Part shown: positions 1-8,668 of the stretch, piece after piece
How positions within the stretch are numbered: the stretch's first letter is position 1
Layout of the letters: every line of letters begins with the position of its first letter
From: Chitinophagales bacterium
GTDB taxonomy: Bacteria > Bacteroidota > Bacteroidia > Chitinophagales > Chitinophagaceae
Direction of reading: 5' to 3'
Assembly (NCBI GenBank): GCA_017303335.1
Contig: JAFLBK010000005.1
Location: forward strand, 186,001-250,000
DNA length: 64,000 nucleotides
Program-made: the position numbers and the translations under genes
The notes under the pieces: generated by a model
The model's input: the letters and a program-made list of their open reading frames with translations, nothing else
What the model was told of the DNA's origin: nothing
The model's database searches: none

Positions 1-261
1 CTCGACGAGCCCACCACAGGCCTCCATTTCCAGGATATCCAGCACCTGCTGGACGTGATCAACAAACTGGTCGACCGGGGAAATACCGTGCTGGTGATCG
101 AGCACAATATGGATGTGATCAAAGTGGCCGATCATATTATCGACATCGGGCCGGAAGGGGGCGATGGAGGCGGGCAGGTGCTCTTTGAAGGAACGCCCGA
201 GCAACTGGTGAAGGTCAAGGAAAGCTTTACGGGTAAATACCTGGGGCCCGAACTGAAATGA
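1..261 (+). CDS. uvrA: UvrABC excinuclease subunit A, C-terminal end (partial)
   Basis: The window opens inside this gene; frame 1 runs to a TGA at 259-261 and gives the last 86 residues. It begins with LDEPTTGLHFQDI, the Walker B/D-loop region of the second ABC ATPase domain of UvrA, followed by the switch-region IEHNMDVIK and the usual UvrA tail with IDIGPEGGDGGG. UvrA scans DNA for bulky lesions and loads UvrB in nucleotide excision repair. The 5' part lies off the window. A strong terminator follows at once, so it ends its transcription unit. Confidence 0.95.
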   Translation, partial: LDEPTTGLHFQDIQHLLDVINKLVDRGNTVLVIEHNMDVIKVADHIIDIGPEGGDGGGQVLFEGTPEQLVKVKESFTGKYLGPELK

Positions 262-295
262 AAAAATCCATGTCTCATAACCATGGATTTTTTTT
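261..295. terminator. Rho-independent terminator after uvrA (bidirectional)
   Basis: An A-rich arm ending in ATCCATG (261-272) pairs with CATGGAT followed by a T-run (282-295) around a 9-base loop. The A/T flanks make it able to act on both strands. It sits directly after the uvrA stop codon. Confidence 0.85.
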
Positions 296-448
296 AGATG
301 GGTTTTAAAAGTAGTGTAACGGATGTCAATGAAGTGATTGAATAAAAGATTGTGGTTTCAGGGGTAAACTTCGGATATTAAAATATCCATAGCTATCCTT
401 GGGGGTCTGCTTCTATTGGATCACGGTACACCTACAGCGTTTATATTG

Positions 449-541
449 CTACCTGAATAATTGGATGGCCAGCAACACACAGGTGGTGAATATAACCACC
501 GCTTTGTATGTTCTTGGGTTCATTTCGAAATTATCGCTCAT
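449..541 (-). CDS. Possible 30-residue single-span membrane peptide
   Basis: An ATG-initiated frame encodes 30 residues: a polar N-terminus (MSDNFEMNPRTYK) and a hydrophobic segment of about 17 residues (AVVIFTTCVLLAIQLF) ending in Arg. It starts 27 bases after the stop of the upstream outer-membrane protein gene and in the same direction, with an A/G-rich stretch before the ATG, so it could be co-transcribed. The hydrophobic design fits a small membrane protein, but a chance frame cannot be excluded. The rest of the 262-448 region shows nothing recognisable. Confidence 0.35.
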   Translation of the reverse strand: MSDNFEMNPRTYKAVVIFTTCVLLAIQLFR

Positions 542-568
542 AGTAATATTGGATTTTCTTTCTTCTGA

Positions 569-1564
569 TTAATAAACCGACGGACAGCGTGTCTGGCGGG
601 CAGCCCGCTTCGCAAAAGCGCTTTCATAGATCGGGCCGAGCCGGATACCGGCTTTCATCACCAGCGAAAAATACGTGTCGTAATCCTTCAGGTCACCGCG
701 TTGAGAACCTGCGGGATACCTGGTCATACCCGGCCAGATGATGCCTTTAGCTTTATCGGATAACCGGTAGGCCAGGTTCGCTTCCTGGGGTGTCAGGTAT
801 TTATTGTAATAATTCACATCGATATAACGCTGACTTACGTCGTCGATATAATCGGTAAATGTTTTACGGTACAGGAATTCGAGACTTACGTTGATCCGGT
901 CCGACATAAAGAATTTAAGACCGCCGCCGAACGGTATGTTCATCTGCGTAAGCTTATACGGCTTGCTGGCGGGATATTCCGGCATGCCCTGTCCTTCTAG
1001 ACGAAGCGGGTGCAGGTAGTACCAGGTTTTATTGCCGGCGGCATCGGTGAGTGAACCCTGCGGGTTGAAATGGAATACACCCACACCACCCATTACATAC
1101 GGTCTTAAGCGTGGCTCGTATTCGGAGTTACGGCTGAAGAGCATGGTAGGGAATAATTCGATCGCCAGGTAGCCTTCGAGGATCGTAGTCTTAAAATCGA
1201 GGTTACGCTGTTTGCGCCAGAGTTCGTCGATGCCGGTTGTATTGATGATGGCATCATCGCCTTCGAGGTATGTGTAGTCGCCGGCGAGGCGGATACCGAT
1301 CCAGTTCTTGGGATACATGGTCACGAACGCACCTTTCATAAACTTGGTGAATTCGAAGTTGATATCTTTCAGGTTATTGGTACCCTTACCGGAATTACCA
1401 CCGAGGTCGCCCATGAAAAAGCTGGGGCCGAAGTTGAAACCAACTTCCCACTTAACTTTTTCACCGAAAAGAAGGGCCTGGGCGCGGGAAGAAGAATGGA
1501 GGAACAAGCAGAAAAGCAGAACGACGAGGCTCTTTCCCACAAGCTTGTGTAAATTTGGTTTCAT
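569..1564 (-). CDS. Outer-membrane beta-barrel protein, unknown function
   Basis: A 331-residue protein with an N-terminal signal peptide (hydrophobic core LVVLLFCLFLHS, then SRAQA). The mature part alternates short polar turns with amphipathic strands (KWEVGFNFGPSFFMGDLGG, RPYVMGGVGVFHFNPQ, LKFFMSDRINVSLEFLYRKTF), the pattern of an eight- to twelve-stranded porin-like barrel common in Bacteroidota. It probably sits in the outer membrane. It has no enzymatic motif, and the ligand or role cannot be read from the sequence. The start is the first ATG with a good signal peptide. A possible tiny membrane ORF lies immediately downstream. Confidence 0.75.
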   Translation of the reverse strand: MKPNLHKLVGKSLVVLLFCLFLHSSSRAQALLFGEKVKWEVGFNFGPSFFMGDLGGNSGKGTNNLKDINFEFTKFMKGAFVTMYPKNWIGIRLAGDYTYLEGDDAIINTTGIDELWRKQRNLDFKTTILEGYLAIELFPTMLFSRNSEYEPRLRPYVMGGVGVFHFNPQGSLTDAAGNKTWYYLHPLRLEGQGMPEYPASKPYKLTQMNIPFGGGLKFFMSDRINVSLEFLYRKTFTDYIDDVSQRYIDVNYYNKYLTPQEANLAYRLSDKAKGIIWPGMTRYPAGSQRGDLKDYDTYFSLVMKAGIRLGPIYESAFAKRAARQTRCPSVY

Positions 1565-1706
1565 TAGAAATCAGATTTAGTCTTTCGACAGGTAAATGGA
1601 TTATTTGCTGGATTAAACTGACATCCTGCCTTTTGGAGCAGGCGAAAATCTAAAACCACTGTTTGTAAACGGGAATTATAGTCCCTTATTGCCCCGGGAG
1701 GGGAAT

Positions 1707-2156
1707 TTATTTGCTGAAGATCATCTCGATGTGCGGTATCCCGTCTTCCAGGTATTGAAATCCCGCGTCGCGGAATCCCAGCGACCGGTAGAATTGGTTC
1801 AGGTACAATTGAGCGCCAATACGGATCTCGGAGCAATGGAAGAGGCGCAGCGTATGTACGATACTTTCCTGCATCAGTTGGCGGCCCGCCCCGGTACCCC
1901 GGTAAGCGGGCGAAGTTACCACCCGGCCAATGCTTGCTTCGGCATACGAAATTCCGGGGGGAAGCAACCGGGTATATGCAACCAGTTTTCCGTCATTCCA
2001 TCCTGCCAGGTGCCAGCAATGGGCGTCTTTACCATCAGCATCCTGGTATACGCAGTTCTGCTCTACCACAAATACCTCGTTTCGTAGTTGCATGATGGCA
2101 TAGAGTTCAGCGGCGGTGAGTTCGGGAAAAGACTTCAATACCCAGTGTAACGGCAT
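1707..2156 (-). CDS. elaA: GNAT family N-acetyltransferase, ElaA type
   Basis: A 149-residue GNAT acetyltransferase. It shows the ElaA hallmarks: LYAIMQLRNEVFVVEQNCVYQ near the N-terminus, then the acetyl-CoA binding segment IGRVVTSPAYRGTGAGRQLM (the R/Q-x-x-G-x-G/A loop), and the C-terminal FYRSLGFRDAG strand. Length is normal for ElaA. The substrate is not established for the family; transfer of an acetyl group from acetyl-CoA to an amine is inferred. It lies 6 bases downstream of the secreted protein gene at 2163-3431 in the same direction, so the two are probably transcribed together. Confidence 0.85.
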   Translation of the reverse strand: MPLHWVLKSFPELTAAELYAIMQLRNEVFVVEQNCVYQDADGKDAHCWHLAGWNDGKLVAYTRLLPPGISYAEASIGRVVTSPAYRGTGAGRQLMQESIVHTLRLFHCSEIRIGAQLYLNQFYRSLGFRDAGFQYLEDGIPHIEMIFSK

Positions 2157-2162
2157 GGTCGG

Positions 2163-3431
2163 TTATTTCAGGAAAGATAACACCTCTTGCAGACTTACAG
2201 GCTTTTGCTGGTTATCGAGTTCCACCACGATGCAATAACCGTTCGGGCCCCCGGCCTTCCGGATGGCATTCACCAGTTTTTGCTGATCGCTGATCGACCG
2301 TTTTCCATCCTGCTCATCCCAGATCTCCCGGGTACACAGGCATCCCTGGGTAGGCGTTAAGGGATAATACGGATGATTGCGGTAGAATTCGGGGTTTACC
2401 GTTGTACCGTGAGCGATGATCTCGGTTCGGCCTGCCTTGCTGGCAAAAAAAGATTCAAACAGCGGCAGGTAGTCCTGCAGCGGTGCAGGCAGTAATTCTT
2501 TGTATACTTCTTCCGACCAAACGGAGTCGGTTGGGTTGGCGCCCAGGAAAAAGGCCTGTGGCGAGGTTTCGCAGGGCATCAGTAATTGCAGGTTGGTGGT
2601 GGGGCCGATGGCCATGCTCTTGCTTACATCAAAACCATTCATGCGGAAAATACCCTGGGGCGTATTGCCATTGGTAAGGTAAAAGGGCAGGTTGCTCAGG
2701 CTTCGGGCAAGTTGCGGGATGGCGATGATCTTTCCACTATCATCGGTCACCCAGTTCCCGTTCCGGTCTCTCACCAATGCAAGACCGGGCTGGTCGCGGT
2801 TCTTCCGCTGCAAACTCAGCAGGAGGGTTTGCCCGGGTAAGGCCTGTTGCAGGTTGCTGATCAGCCAGGCCGTACTTTCTTTGTCGGAATAGCCCTTGAT
2901 CAAACCGGTGAGCAATCCATAATAAAAGGGAACGTGTTTGTCTTTGTCGGACCGCTTTGAAAAGATACGGATCACTTTATTCCAGGCATCGGGATCGGTG
3001 CCGGCGGCAAGGTAGTGTTCCGCGGCCATCGCGAAGATCTTCGGCTCGGTGGTCTTCAGCATGAGCTTTTCAGCCACATCGGTGTATTTGCCTTTGTAAT
3101 TCGAATAAGCCATTTCGAGCAGGGCACGCTGAAACTCCGGACTTCTTTTTTCGATGGAATCGAAGGCCAGTTTCACACGGCTGTCTACAAAGGCCGATCG
3201 GTAGGTGGTGAGTTCAATGGCATCGAAGGCGTCGATCCAGTATTCTTCATTGACGGCGTTAAGAGGCCTCGAGAGGTTTTTGGTGATGCTGTTATTGATG
3301 AGGTTGCTGTGTTCTTTCATACGAACTGCCTTCACCGTGTTCTTCGCGTATACCACAGAATCCTTTTGTGCGAATGATGGTTGAGCGAAAAAAAGAAAGC
3401 AGAATATTGGCAGGTAAGCGGTTCGTTTCAT
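2163..3431 (-). CDS. Secreted protein with cryptic L,D-transpeptidase-like motif
   Basis: A 422-residue exported protein with signal peptide MKRTAYLPIFCFLFFAQPSFAQ. The first two thirds are probably helical and match no family I recognise. Near the C-terminus, His341-Gly (IIAHGTT) is followed 22 residues later by TPTQGCLCTRE with Cys364. The spacing and context resemble the HG...(S/T)HGCxR catalytic signature of YkuD L,D-transpeptidases, but the second His is replaced by Gln. The protein could be a divergent periplasmic peptidoglycan cross-linker or a non-catalytic relative; this is inference. It is followed by elaA at 6 bases and preceded by a clear terminator, so it begins a two-gene unit. 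Confidence 0.6.
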   Translation of the reverse strand: MKRTAYLPIFCFLFFAQPSFAQKDSVVYAKNTVKAVRMKEHSNLINNSITKNLSRPLNAVNEEYWIDAFDAIELTTYRSAFVDSRVKLAFDSIEKRSPEFQRALLEMAYSNYKGKYTDVAEKLMLKTTEPKIFAMAAEHYLAAGTDPDAWNKVIRIFSKRSDKDKHVPFYYGLLTGLIKGYSDKESTAWLISNLQQALPGQTLLLSLQRKNRDQPGLALVRDRNGNWVTDDSGKIIAIPQLARSLSNLPFYLTNGNTPQGIFRMNGFDVSKSMAIGPTTNLQLLMPCETSPQAFFLGANPTDSVWSEEVYKELLPAPLQDYLPLFESFFASKAGRTEIIAHGTTVNPEFYRNHPYYPLTPTQGCLCTREIWDEQDGKRSISDQQKLVNAIRKAGGPNGYCIVVELDNQQKPVSLQEVLSFLK

Positions 3432-3450
3432 TGCTGCAAAGTAAAATAAA

Positions 3451-3478
3451 AAATCATCCCGTAGCGGCGGGATGATTT
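3451..3478 (-). terminator. Terminator of the esterase gene
   Basis: A perfect 11-bp stem, AAATCATCCCG / CGGGATGATTT, with a short loop. Read on the minus strand it is followed by a T-rich tract (TTTTTTATTTT). It separates the esterase gene (3507-4379) from the next minus-strand gene (2163-3431). Confidence 0.85.
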
Positions 3479-3506
3479 ACAAAAATTATTCCAGTATCGG
3501 TATCGC

Positions 3507-4379
3507 TCAGGGCACATTCGTGGCGAGGAAGGCCTGTACCTTATTAAAGGCATCGGTATAAGTAGCCGTATTCCAGTCGCCATGCCCGCCCGTGGGATAA
3601 AATACATAGTCGTTCACCACGCCGAAGGAAACAAGTTTATTTTTTAAAGCAAGCGATTGGGTTGTGGCGTTCACCACCGGATCCAATCCGCCCTGGATTA
3701 TGATCGTTGGGGACGTGGCAGCGTTCACATAACTGATCGGGCTCGATTGCTGGTACATGGTCGGGTTGGTGCCGGGTGTACCGCTCATTAACAGCATGTA
3801 AGCAGGCTGGTTGGCAGGCGCATCGTTGTACATGGCAACCATATCCGTAGGGCCGAAGAAATCGACCACTGCTTTCACTTTTACCGGCGTATTGTATTTA
3901 TAGGCATGCAGTAAAGAGAGATGCCCGCCCGCGCTGGCGCCCAGTAAAACGAATTTATCGCTTACCAGGTAGGTGCTCCGGTTGCCGAAAATGAATTCGA
4001 TCGCCGCTTTTACATCGATCTCCTGGGTGGGAAACACATTGTTGGGCCAGGAAGCCAACCTGTAATTGATGTTGAAGATCGCGTAATCGGGCAGGCGTTT
4101 CTTCAGCGAATCGATCATCACATTGAAATCTGCTTTGTCGCCGCCGGTCCAGCCGCCGCCATGGATCATGATCACTACTTTGGTGCTGGTAACGCTGCGG
4201 TTGGCGGGCAGGTAGATGTCCATCTTCTGCAGGGGATCGGTTCCGTAGGATTCATTCAGCATTGTTTTGGCCGCTACGGAAGGAGTGCCGCCGCCGCCCG
4301 TTCCCGGGTCATCTTTCGAACAGGAAATCAGGAAACAAACCAGTAACAGGGGGAGAATGGCTGTAAGTCGTAGTTTCAT
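3507..4379 (-). CDS. Lipoprotein alpha/beta hydrolase (carboxylesterase-like)
   Basis: A 290-residue lipoprotein: signal peptide with lipobox FLISC and Cys20, then a Gly-rich linker. The alpha/beta hydrolase fold shows the oxyanion-hole motif MIHGGGWTGGDK, the nucleophile elbow GASAGGH, a late Asp in QGGLDPVV and the catalytic His in PTGGHGDWN. This fits the BD-FAE/esterase-lipase group that cleaves acyl esters, often acetyl groups on polysaccharides; the real substrate is unknown. Acylation predicts attachment to the outer or inner membrane. A terminator follows it. Confidence 0.85.
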   Translation of the reverse strand: MKLRLTAILPLLLVCFLISCSKDDPGTGGGGTPSVAAKTMLNESYGTDPLQKMDIYLPANRSVTSTKVVIMIHGGGWTGGDKADFNVMIDSLKKRLPDYAIFNINYRLASWPNNVFPTQEIDVKAAIEFIFGNRSTYLVSDKFVLLGASAGGHLSLLHAYKYNTPVKVKAVVDFFGPTDMVAMYNDAPANQPAYMLLMSGTPGTNPTMYQQSSPISYVNAATSPTIIIQGGLDPVVNATTQSLALKNKLVSFGVVNDYVFYPTGGHGDWNTATYTDAFNKVQAFLATNVP

Positions 4380-4455
4380 GCGATTGATTTAGGAATGAAA
4401 AATACGGATAATATTGTCGCCGGAAAAACCTTGCGGAACCTGTTTAACAAAAAGG

Positions 4456-6303
4456 TCAGGCGATCTTCTGCATGAGGGTGAGCCGCTTGTAAATACTTTC
4501 CTCGATCTCGATCAGTTCGAAATGATTACCCCGTTCCACCACCCGACCATCCTGCAATATCAGTATTTCATCGGCCTCCTTGATTGTACTGAGCCTGTGG
4601 GCGATCACCAGCGTGGTTCTTCCTTCCATCAGGTTGTTGAGGGCATCTTGCACCAGTTTCTCCGATTCGGTATCGAGGGCCGAAGTGGCTTCATCCAGGA
4701 TGAGGATCGATGGATTTTTGAACACCGCCCGGGCAATGCTCAGTCGTTGCCTTTGTCCGCCCGATAAGCGGATGCCCCGGTCGCCGATATTGGTCTGGTA
4801 ACCCTGTTCGGTATCCATGATGAAATCATGCGCATTGGCGATCTTAGCCGCCCGGATCACATCTTCCTCTTTAGCGTCGGGCCGGCCGAGTGCGATATTA
4901 TTAAAGATGCTGTCGTTGAAAAGGATCACGTCCTGGGTAACAAAACTCATCTGGCCGCGGAGCGATTCCATGGTATAATCGCGGATGTCTTTTCCATCGA
5001 TGCGTATGCTCCCCGTTTTGACATCATAGAATCGCGGCAGCAGGTCGGCGATGGTTGATTTACCCACACCCGATGGGCCAACCAGGGCCAGGGTTTTGCC
5101 TTTCCCAAGGGTAAAGCTGATGTGCTGCAATACCGGTTTGTCGCTGTAACCGAAACCCACATTGTCGAACTCGATCCGGTCATGAAACGGTTTCATCTCC
5201 ACCGCACCGGGTCTGTCGGCCACTTCAATGGGTGTGTCGAGCACTTCGAGAATACGTTTGCCCGAGGCTTCGCCCCGCTGGATATTGGCCAGTGCCACCA
5301 CCATGGCCTTGGCAGGCCGGATCACCTGGGAAAAGATGGCGATGAAAGCGATGAATTCACTGGCCTGTAAGCCCGAGGCATTACCCGTCCTGTTCTGCAG
5401 GATCATGGCTCCCCCATATATAAGTATACAGGCCACCACGATCACCCCCGACACTTCCGAGAAAGCGGGCGCCAGTTCTCTTCTCTTGAATCCCTGTAAA
5501 CTGGCTTTTCGGTAGATGTCGTTTTCCCGGCTGAAACGTTTCAATACAAAGCCGGTGGCGTTGAAAGACCGGATGATGCGCATACCCGTGAGGGTTTCGT
5601 CGATGATGGTGAGCAGGCGGCCGATCGATGATTGCATCTCGGATGCCTCTTTCTTCAATTTCTTGGTGACCATGGCAATGCCGAAGGCGGAGATGGGTAT
5701 GATGAGCAGGGTGAACAAGGTCAGTTTCACCGAGATGGTGAACAGGGCGATGAAATAAGCGATCATCATGTAGGGTTCCTTGAACAGCACTTCGAGCGAA
5801 TTGCCGGCCACGGCTTCGATCTCAAATACATCCGAATTCATGCGGGAGATGAGATCGCCCTTGTGTTCCCGGGTGAAATAACCCATGTGCAGGTGATTCA
5901 TCTTTTCAAAGATGGCTTCTCGGATGCGCTTGACCAGCAGGGTGCGGGAATTGATCATGCTCCGCTGGGCCAGGTACCGGAAGAAATTCGTGAGTACCAC
6001 CGCCAGTACGATCAGGGCTGCCATGAAGTAAAGCGCATAAACCGGGTTAAGGGTTTTTAAGTGATATACGTAGAAGTAAAAGAGATTTTTGAAGTACGAT
6101 GCCGAAAAGGAGAACGAAGGCGCTGCCGCGTACTGCTTCATCGTTTCCACCGATTGGTGGTCGAAGAGAAAATTGAGCAGCGGGATAAGCAGGGTGAACT
6201 GGAATACACTGAAGAAAGCAGCGATGAGGGTGAACGTGAAAAAAGGTACCACAAAATAGCGGTACGGTTTGGCGAATTGCATCAGGCGGCGATAAGTCTT
6301 CAT
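4456..6303 (-). CDS. ABC exporter, fused permease/ATPase (MsbA-like)
   Basis: A 615-residue half-transporter. Six transmembrane helices fill residues ~15-320 (ABC_membrane fold). The ATPase domain has Walker A GPSGVGKST near residue 409, Q-loop FVTQDVILFND, signature LSGGQRQRLS and Walker B ILILDEATSALD, then the H-loop IAHRLSTI. Homodimers of this architecture export lipids, peptides or drugs; MsbA-type lipid A flipping is a reasonable but unproven guess. The start codon is 9 bases from the stop of the glycosyltransferase gene upstream, so both are likely expressed together, hinting at export of a glycosylated envelope component. Confidence 0.9.
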   Translation of the reverse strand: MKTYRRLMQFAKPYRYFVVPFFTFTLIAAFFSVFQFTLLIPLLNFLFDHQSVETMKQYAAAPSFSFSASYFKNLFYFYVYHLKTLNPVYALYFMAALIVLAVVLTNFFRYLAQRSMINSRTLLVKRIREAIFEKMNHLHMGYFTREHKGDLISRMNSDVFEIEAVAGNSLEVLFKEPYMMIAYFIALFTISVKLTLFTLLIIPISAFGIAMVTKKLKKEASEMQSSIGRLLTIIDETLTGMRIIRSFNATGFVLKRFSRENDIYRKASLQGFKRRELAPAFSEVSGVIVVACILIYGGAMILQNRTGNASGLQASEFIAFIAIFSQVIRPAKAMVVALANIQRGEASGKRILEVLDTPIEVADRPGAVEMKPFHDRIEFDNVGFGYSDKPVLQHISFTLGKGKTLALVGPSGVGKSTIADLLPRFYDVKTGSIRIDGKDIRDYTMESLRGQMSFVTQDVILFNDSIFNNIALGRPDAKEEDVIRAAKIANAHDFIMDTEQGYQTNIGDRGIRLSGGQRQRLSIARAVFKNPSILILDEATSALDTESEKLVQDALNNLMEGRTTLVIAHRLSTIKEADEILILQDGRVVERGNHFELIEIEESIYKRLTLMQKIA

Positions 6304-6312
6304 GTGCGCAGG

Positions 6313-7377
6313 TCAGTAAAGTGATCGGTATATGTTCCAGTATTCTTTGGCGGCCTGTTCCCAGCAGTATTCCTTTCCTTTTTGGATGATCTCGTGCTGC
6401 ATATCAAATTGCTGGTAACGCCGCATGCCAGCCGCGAATGTTTCCTGCATCAGGCTGCCGGAAAAATCGCGGAAATAAAATGCAACATTACCACCGATTT
6501 CGGGAAGTGCGGCCTTGTCGGATAAAAAAAGCGGTTTGCCCACCGACATGGCTTCTGCCACCGGCAGACCGAATCCTTCGGCCACCGAAGGGAAGGCAAA
6601 GGCGTAGCAATTGTTGTAGTACCAGGATTTTTCCCGTTCATTCACCTGGCCGATGAGGTTGATGTTTTCCTGGATGCCCATGCGCTGCGCCGTATCGAGA
6701 ATATGATCGCAATAGGAGGGATCTTCCTTCCGCCCGGCGATCACCAGTTCCATGTCCTTGTCTTTATCCACCAGCGGCAGCAGGGTATGAAAATTCTTTT
6801 TCCGGGTAATGCTTCCAAGCGAAAAGATGAAGGGCCGTTTGGGTTTGTACGAGTTTTTCTCCAATGCCGGCTGCTGCAGGATATTGGTTCCGTTGTAGAT
6901 CGTATGTACTTCTTTGTGCCGGGTATCGCAATAAAAACCGAGGTCGCTTCGGCTGTGTTCACTTACGCAAATGATCGCGTTTGCACGATCGACAAGTTTT
7001 TGCAGACGGCGCAGAAAACGCTCTTTTTTCCAGGTGGCTTTGGAATCGTCGTACAGGTAGTTCAGGTCGTGCACCGTCAGTACAACCGGGATCCGCTTAT
7101 CGCGGAACGGAAGGTAATGACTCTCCTGGTAAGTGGCATGCCAGAGCGCATAGTCTTTGAGTGAGGGCATCCGCAGTTTATGCAAACCGGTTTGTGCGAT
7201 ATGCCGGGCACCGGCGCCGAAAAGCTTGCCGCTCCCGGATGGCGTATAGAACAGCAACTCTTCTTCTGATTGATCCGCATAGCGGCTCAATCTGTTTCCC
7301 AACTGCAGGCAATACTGAAACAAACCGGTGTTCCCGTACTTCATGCGTTCGCAATCAAAAATTATTTTTTTTGGCAT
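6313..7377 (-). CDS. Glycosyltransferase family 4 (GT-B fold)
   Basis: A 354-residue glycosyltransferase. The C-terminal half carries the GT-B donor-binding pattern: FIFSLGSITRKKNFHTLL, LVIAGRKED, and the EGFGLPVAEAM E-x7-E-type motif followed by GKPLFLSDKAALPEIGG. The N-terminal half has ILTVHDLNYLYDD-like acceptor-domain features (VVLTVHDLNYL) and NAIICVSEHSRSDL. It transfers a sugar from a nucleotide donor in the cytoplasm; acceptor unknown. It is a clear paralogue of the divergently transcribed gene at 7589-8653, of identical length. The ABC exporter lies just downstream. Confidence 0.88.
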   Translation of the reverse strand: MPKKIIFDCERMKYGNTGLFQYCLQLGNRLSRYADQSEEELLFYTPSGSGKLFGAGARHIAQTGLHKLRMPSLKDYALWHATYQESHYLPFRDKRIPVVLTVHDLNYLYDDSKATWKKERFLRRLQKLVDRANAIICVSEHSRSDLGFYCDTRHKEVHTIYNGTNILQQPALEKNSYKPKRPFIFSLGSITRKKNFHTLLPLVDKDKDMELVIAGRKEDPSYCDHILDTAQRMGIQENINLIGQVNEREKSWYYNNCYAFAFPSVAEGFGLPVAEAMSVGKPLFLSDKAALPEIGGNVAFYFRDFSGSLMQETFAAGMRRYQQFDMQHEIIQKGKEYCWEQAAKEYWNIYRSLY

Positions 7378-7588
7378 AGTGGTCAGGCAGTGGTTTTATT
7401 TTTTGTGCCGGCGATGATCAAAGGTAAAACGCAGGCAAGTAAAACGATTCGGTTATGGCGTACTGCGTACCGATATCCGCATCACCTCTATCAAGTTACT
7501 ATTTAATAATTTTACAGGAAGCAATACTGACTGAACGGGCATAAATAATCGCTGAACAGGGATTTACCCAGCTTAAAAACCGACGCAT

Positions 7589-8653
7589 ATGTATAAGATC
7601 ATCCTCGACTGCGACCTGATGCGTTACCCGGATTCCGGCCTTTACCATTATTGCCTCAACCTGGGAACCCACGTACAACGCATCCTGGAGAAGGAAAATG
7701 AAGGCCGCATGGCTTTTTACGTGCCAGCCGCCGAGAAAAAATCATTCGGCCCGAACGCAGCCTGTATCACCGAGCGGAAGTGGCATGAAAAATTCTTCCG
7801 GCCATACCTCTGGGATTGCGATATCTGGCACGCGCCGTTCCAGTCGGGCAGGGTGGTGCCAAAACCTAATGGGCGGATCAAAGTGTTGCTCACGATCCAC
7901 GACCTGAACTGCCTGCACGAAGGCAGAACCGCCAAAGAACAGCGGGATAGTTTGCTGAAGACCCAGCGACTCATCGACCGAAGCGATGCCATCGTATGTA
8001 TTTCGCAGCATTGCAAAAAAGATGTGCTGGAAAATATGGAGCTGGGCAACAAACCTATACATGTCATTCACAACGGAACGCACCAGGTAGATGAGCCGCC
8101 TGTGAACCCGGAAGCCTACAAACCGGCCAGGCCCTTCCTGTTCGCGATGGGATATGTAAATAAGAAGAAGAATTTCCACACGCTGGTACCCCTGCTGACA
8201 GGAACGGATGCGGAACTGGTGGTGGCCGGTAAACTGGATGACGCCGATTATGTGCACAGGATGAGGGTACAGGCCCGCAAACTGGGAGTGGCGGACCGCC
8301 TGCATGTGCTTGGTCCGGTTTCGGAAGCCGATAAAGCCTGGTATTTTAAAAACTGCCTGGCTTTTATGCTGCCTTCGCTGGCCGAAGGATTTGGCGCCCC
8401 GGTCGTGGAAGCGATGAAATTCGGTAAACCGATCTTTTTGTCGGACCTCACGTCCCTGCCCGAGATCGGTGGTGATGTTTCCTTCTATTTTAAAAACTTC
8501 GATCCCGACCACATGCTTTCTGTTTTCCATGAAGGCATAGTCAGGTACCGGCAGAACGGGCTCGCGGAAGCGATCGTCAACCGGGGCCATTCCTTCGCCT
8601 GGGAAAAAAAGGCGATCGATTACCTGCATGTATACCGCTCGTTATTGAGATAA
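7589..8653 (+). CDS. Glycosyltransferase family 4, paralogue of the divergent gene
   Basis: A 354-residue GT-B enzyme closely similar along its length to the product of 6313-7377: both begin with a KII(F/L)DC-(D/E)-x-M opening, contain TVHDLN / TIHDLN, NGT, KKNFHTL, EGF(G)xPVxEAM and LPEIGG, and end in YRSL. It probably acts on a related glycan. The pair arose by duplication and now flanks a 211-bp intergenic region that must hold both promoters; I see no convincing TAnnTTTG box there. A methyltransferase-like gene follows after 15 bases. Confidence 0.88.
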   Translation: MYKIILDCDLMRYPDSGLYHYCLNLGTHVQRILEKENEGRMAFYVPAAEKKSFGPNAACITERKWHEKFFRPYLWDCDIWHAPFQSGRVVPKPNGRIKVLLTIHDLNCLHEGRTAKEQRDSLLKTQRLIDRSDAIVCISQHCKKDVLENMELGNKPIHVIHNGTHQVDEPPVNPEAYKPARPFLFAMGYVNKKKNFHTLVPLLTGTDAELVVAGKLDDADYVHRMRVQARKLGVADRLHVLGPVSEADKAWYFKNCLAFMLPSLAEGFGAPVVEAMKFGKPIFLSDLTSLPEIGGDVSFYFKNFDPDHMLSVFHEGIVRYRQNGLAEAIVNRGHSFAWEKKAIDYLHVYRSLLR

Positions 8654-8668
8654 ACTAAATCAACAGCC

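Noticed and set aside
1564..1836. A 90-codon frame on the minus strand between the barrel protein and elaA
   Set aside because: It overlaps elaA in another frame, is rich in Arg and Pro, and has no start context.
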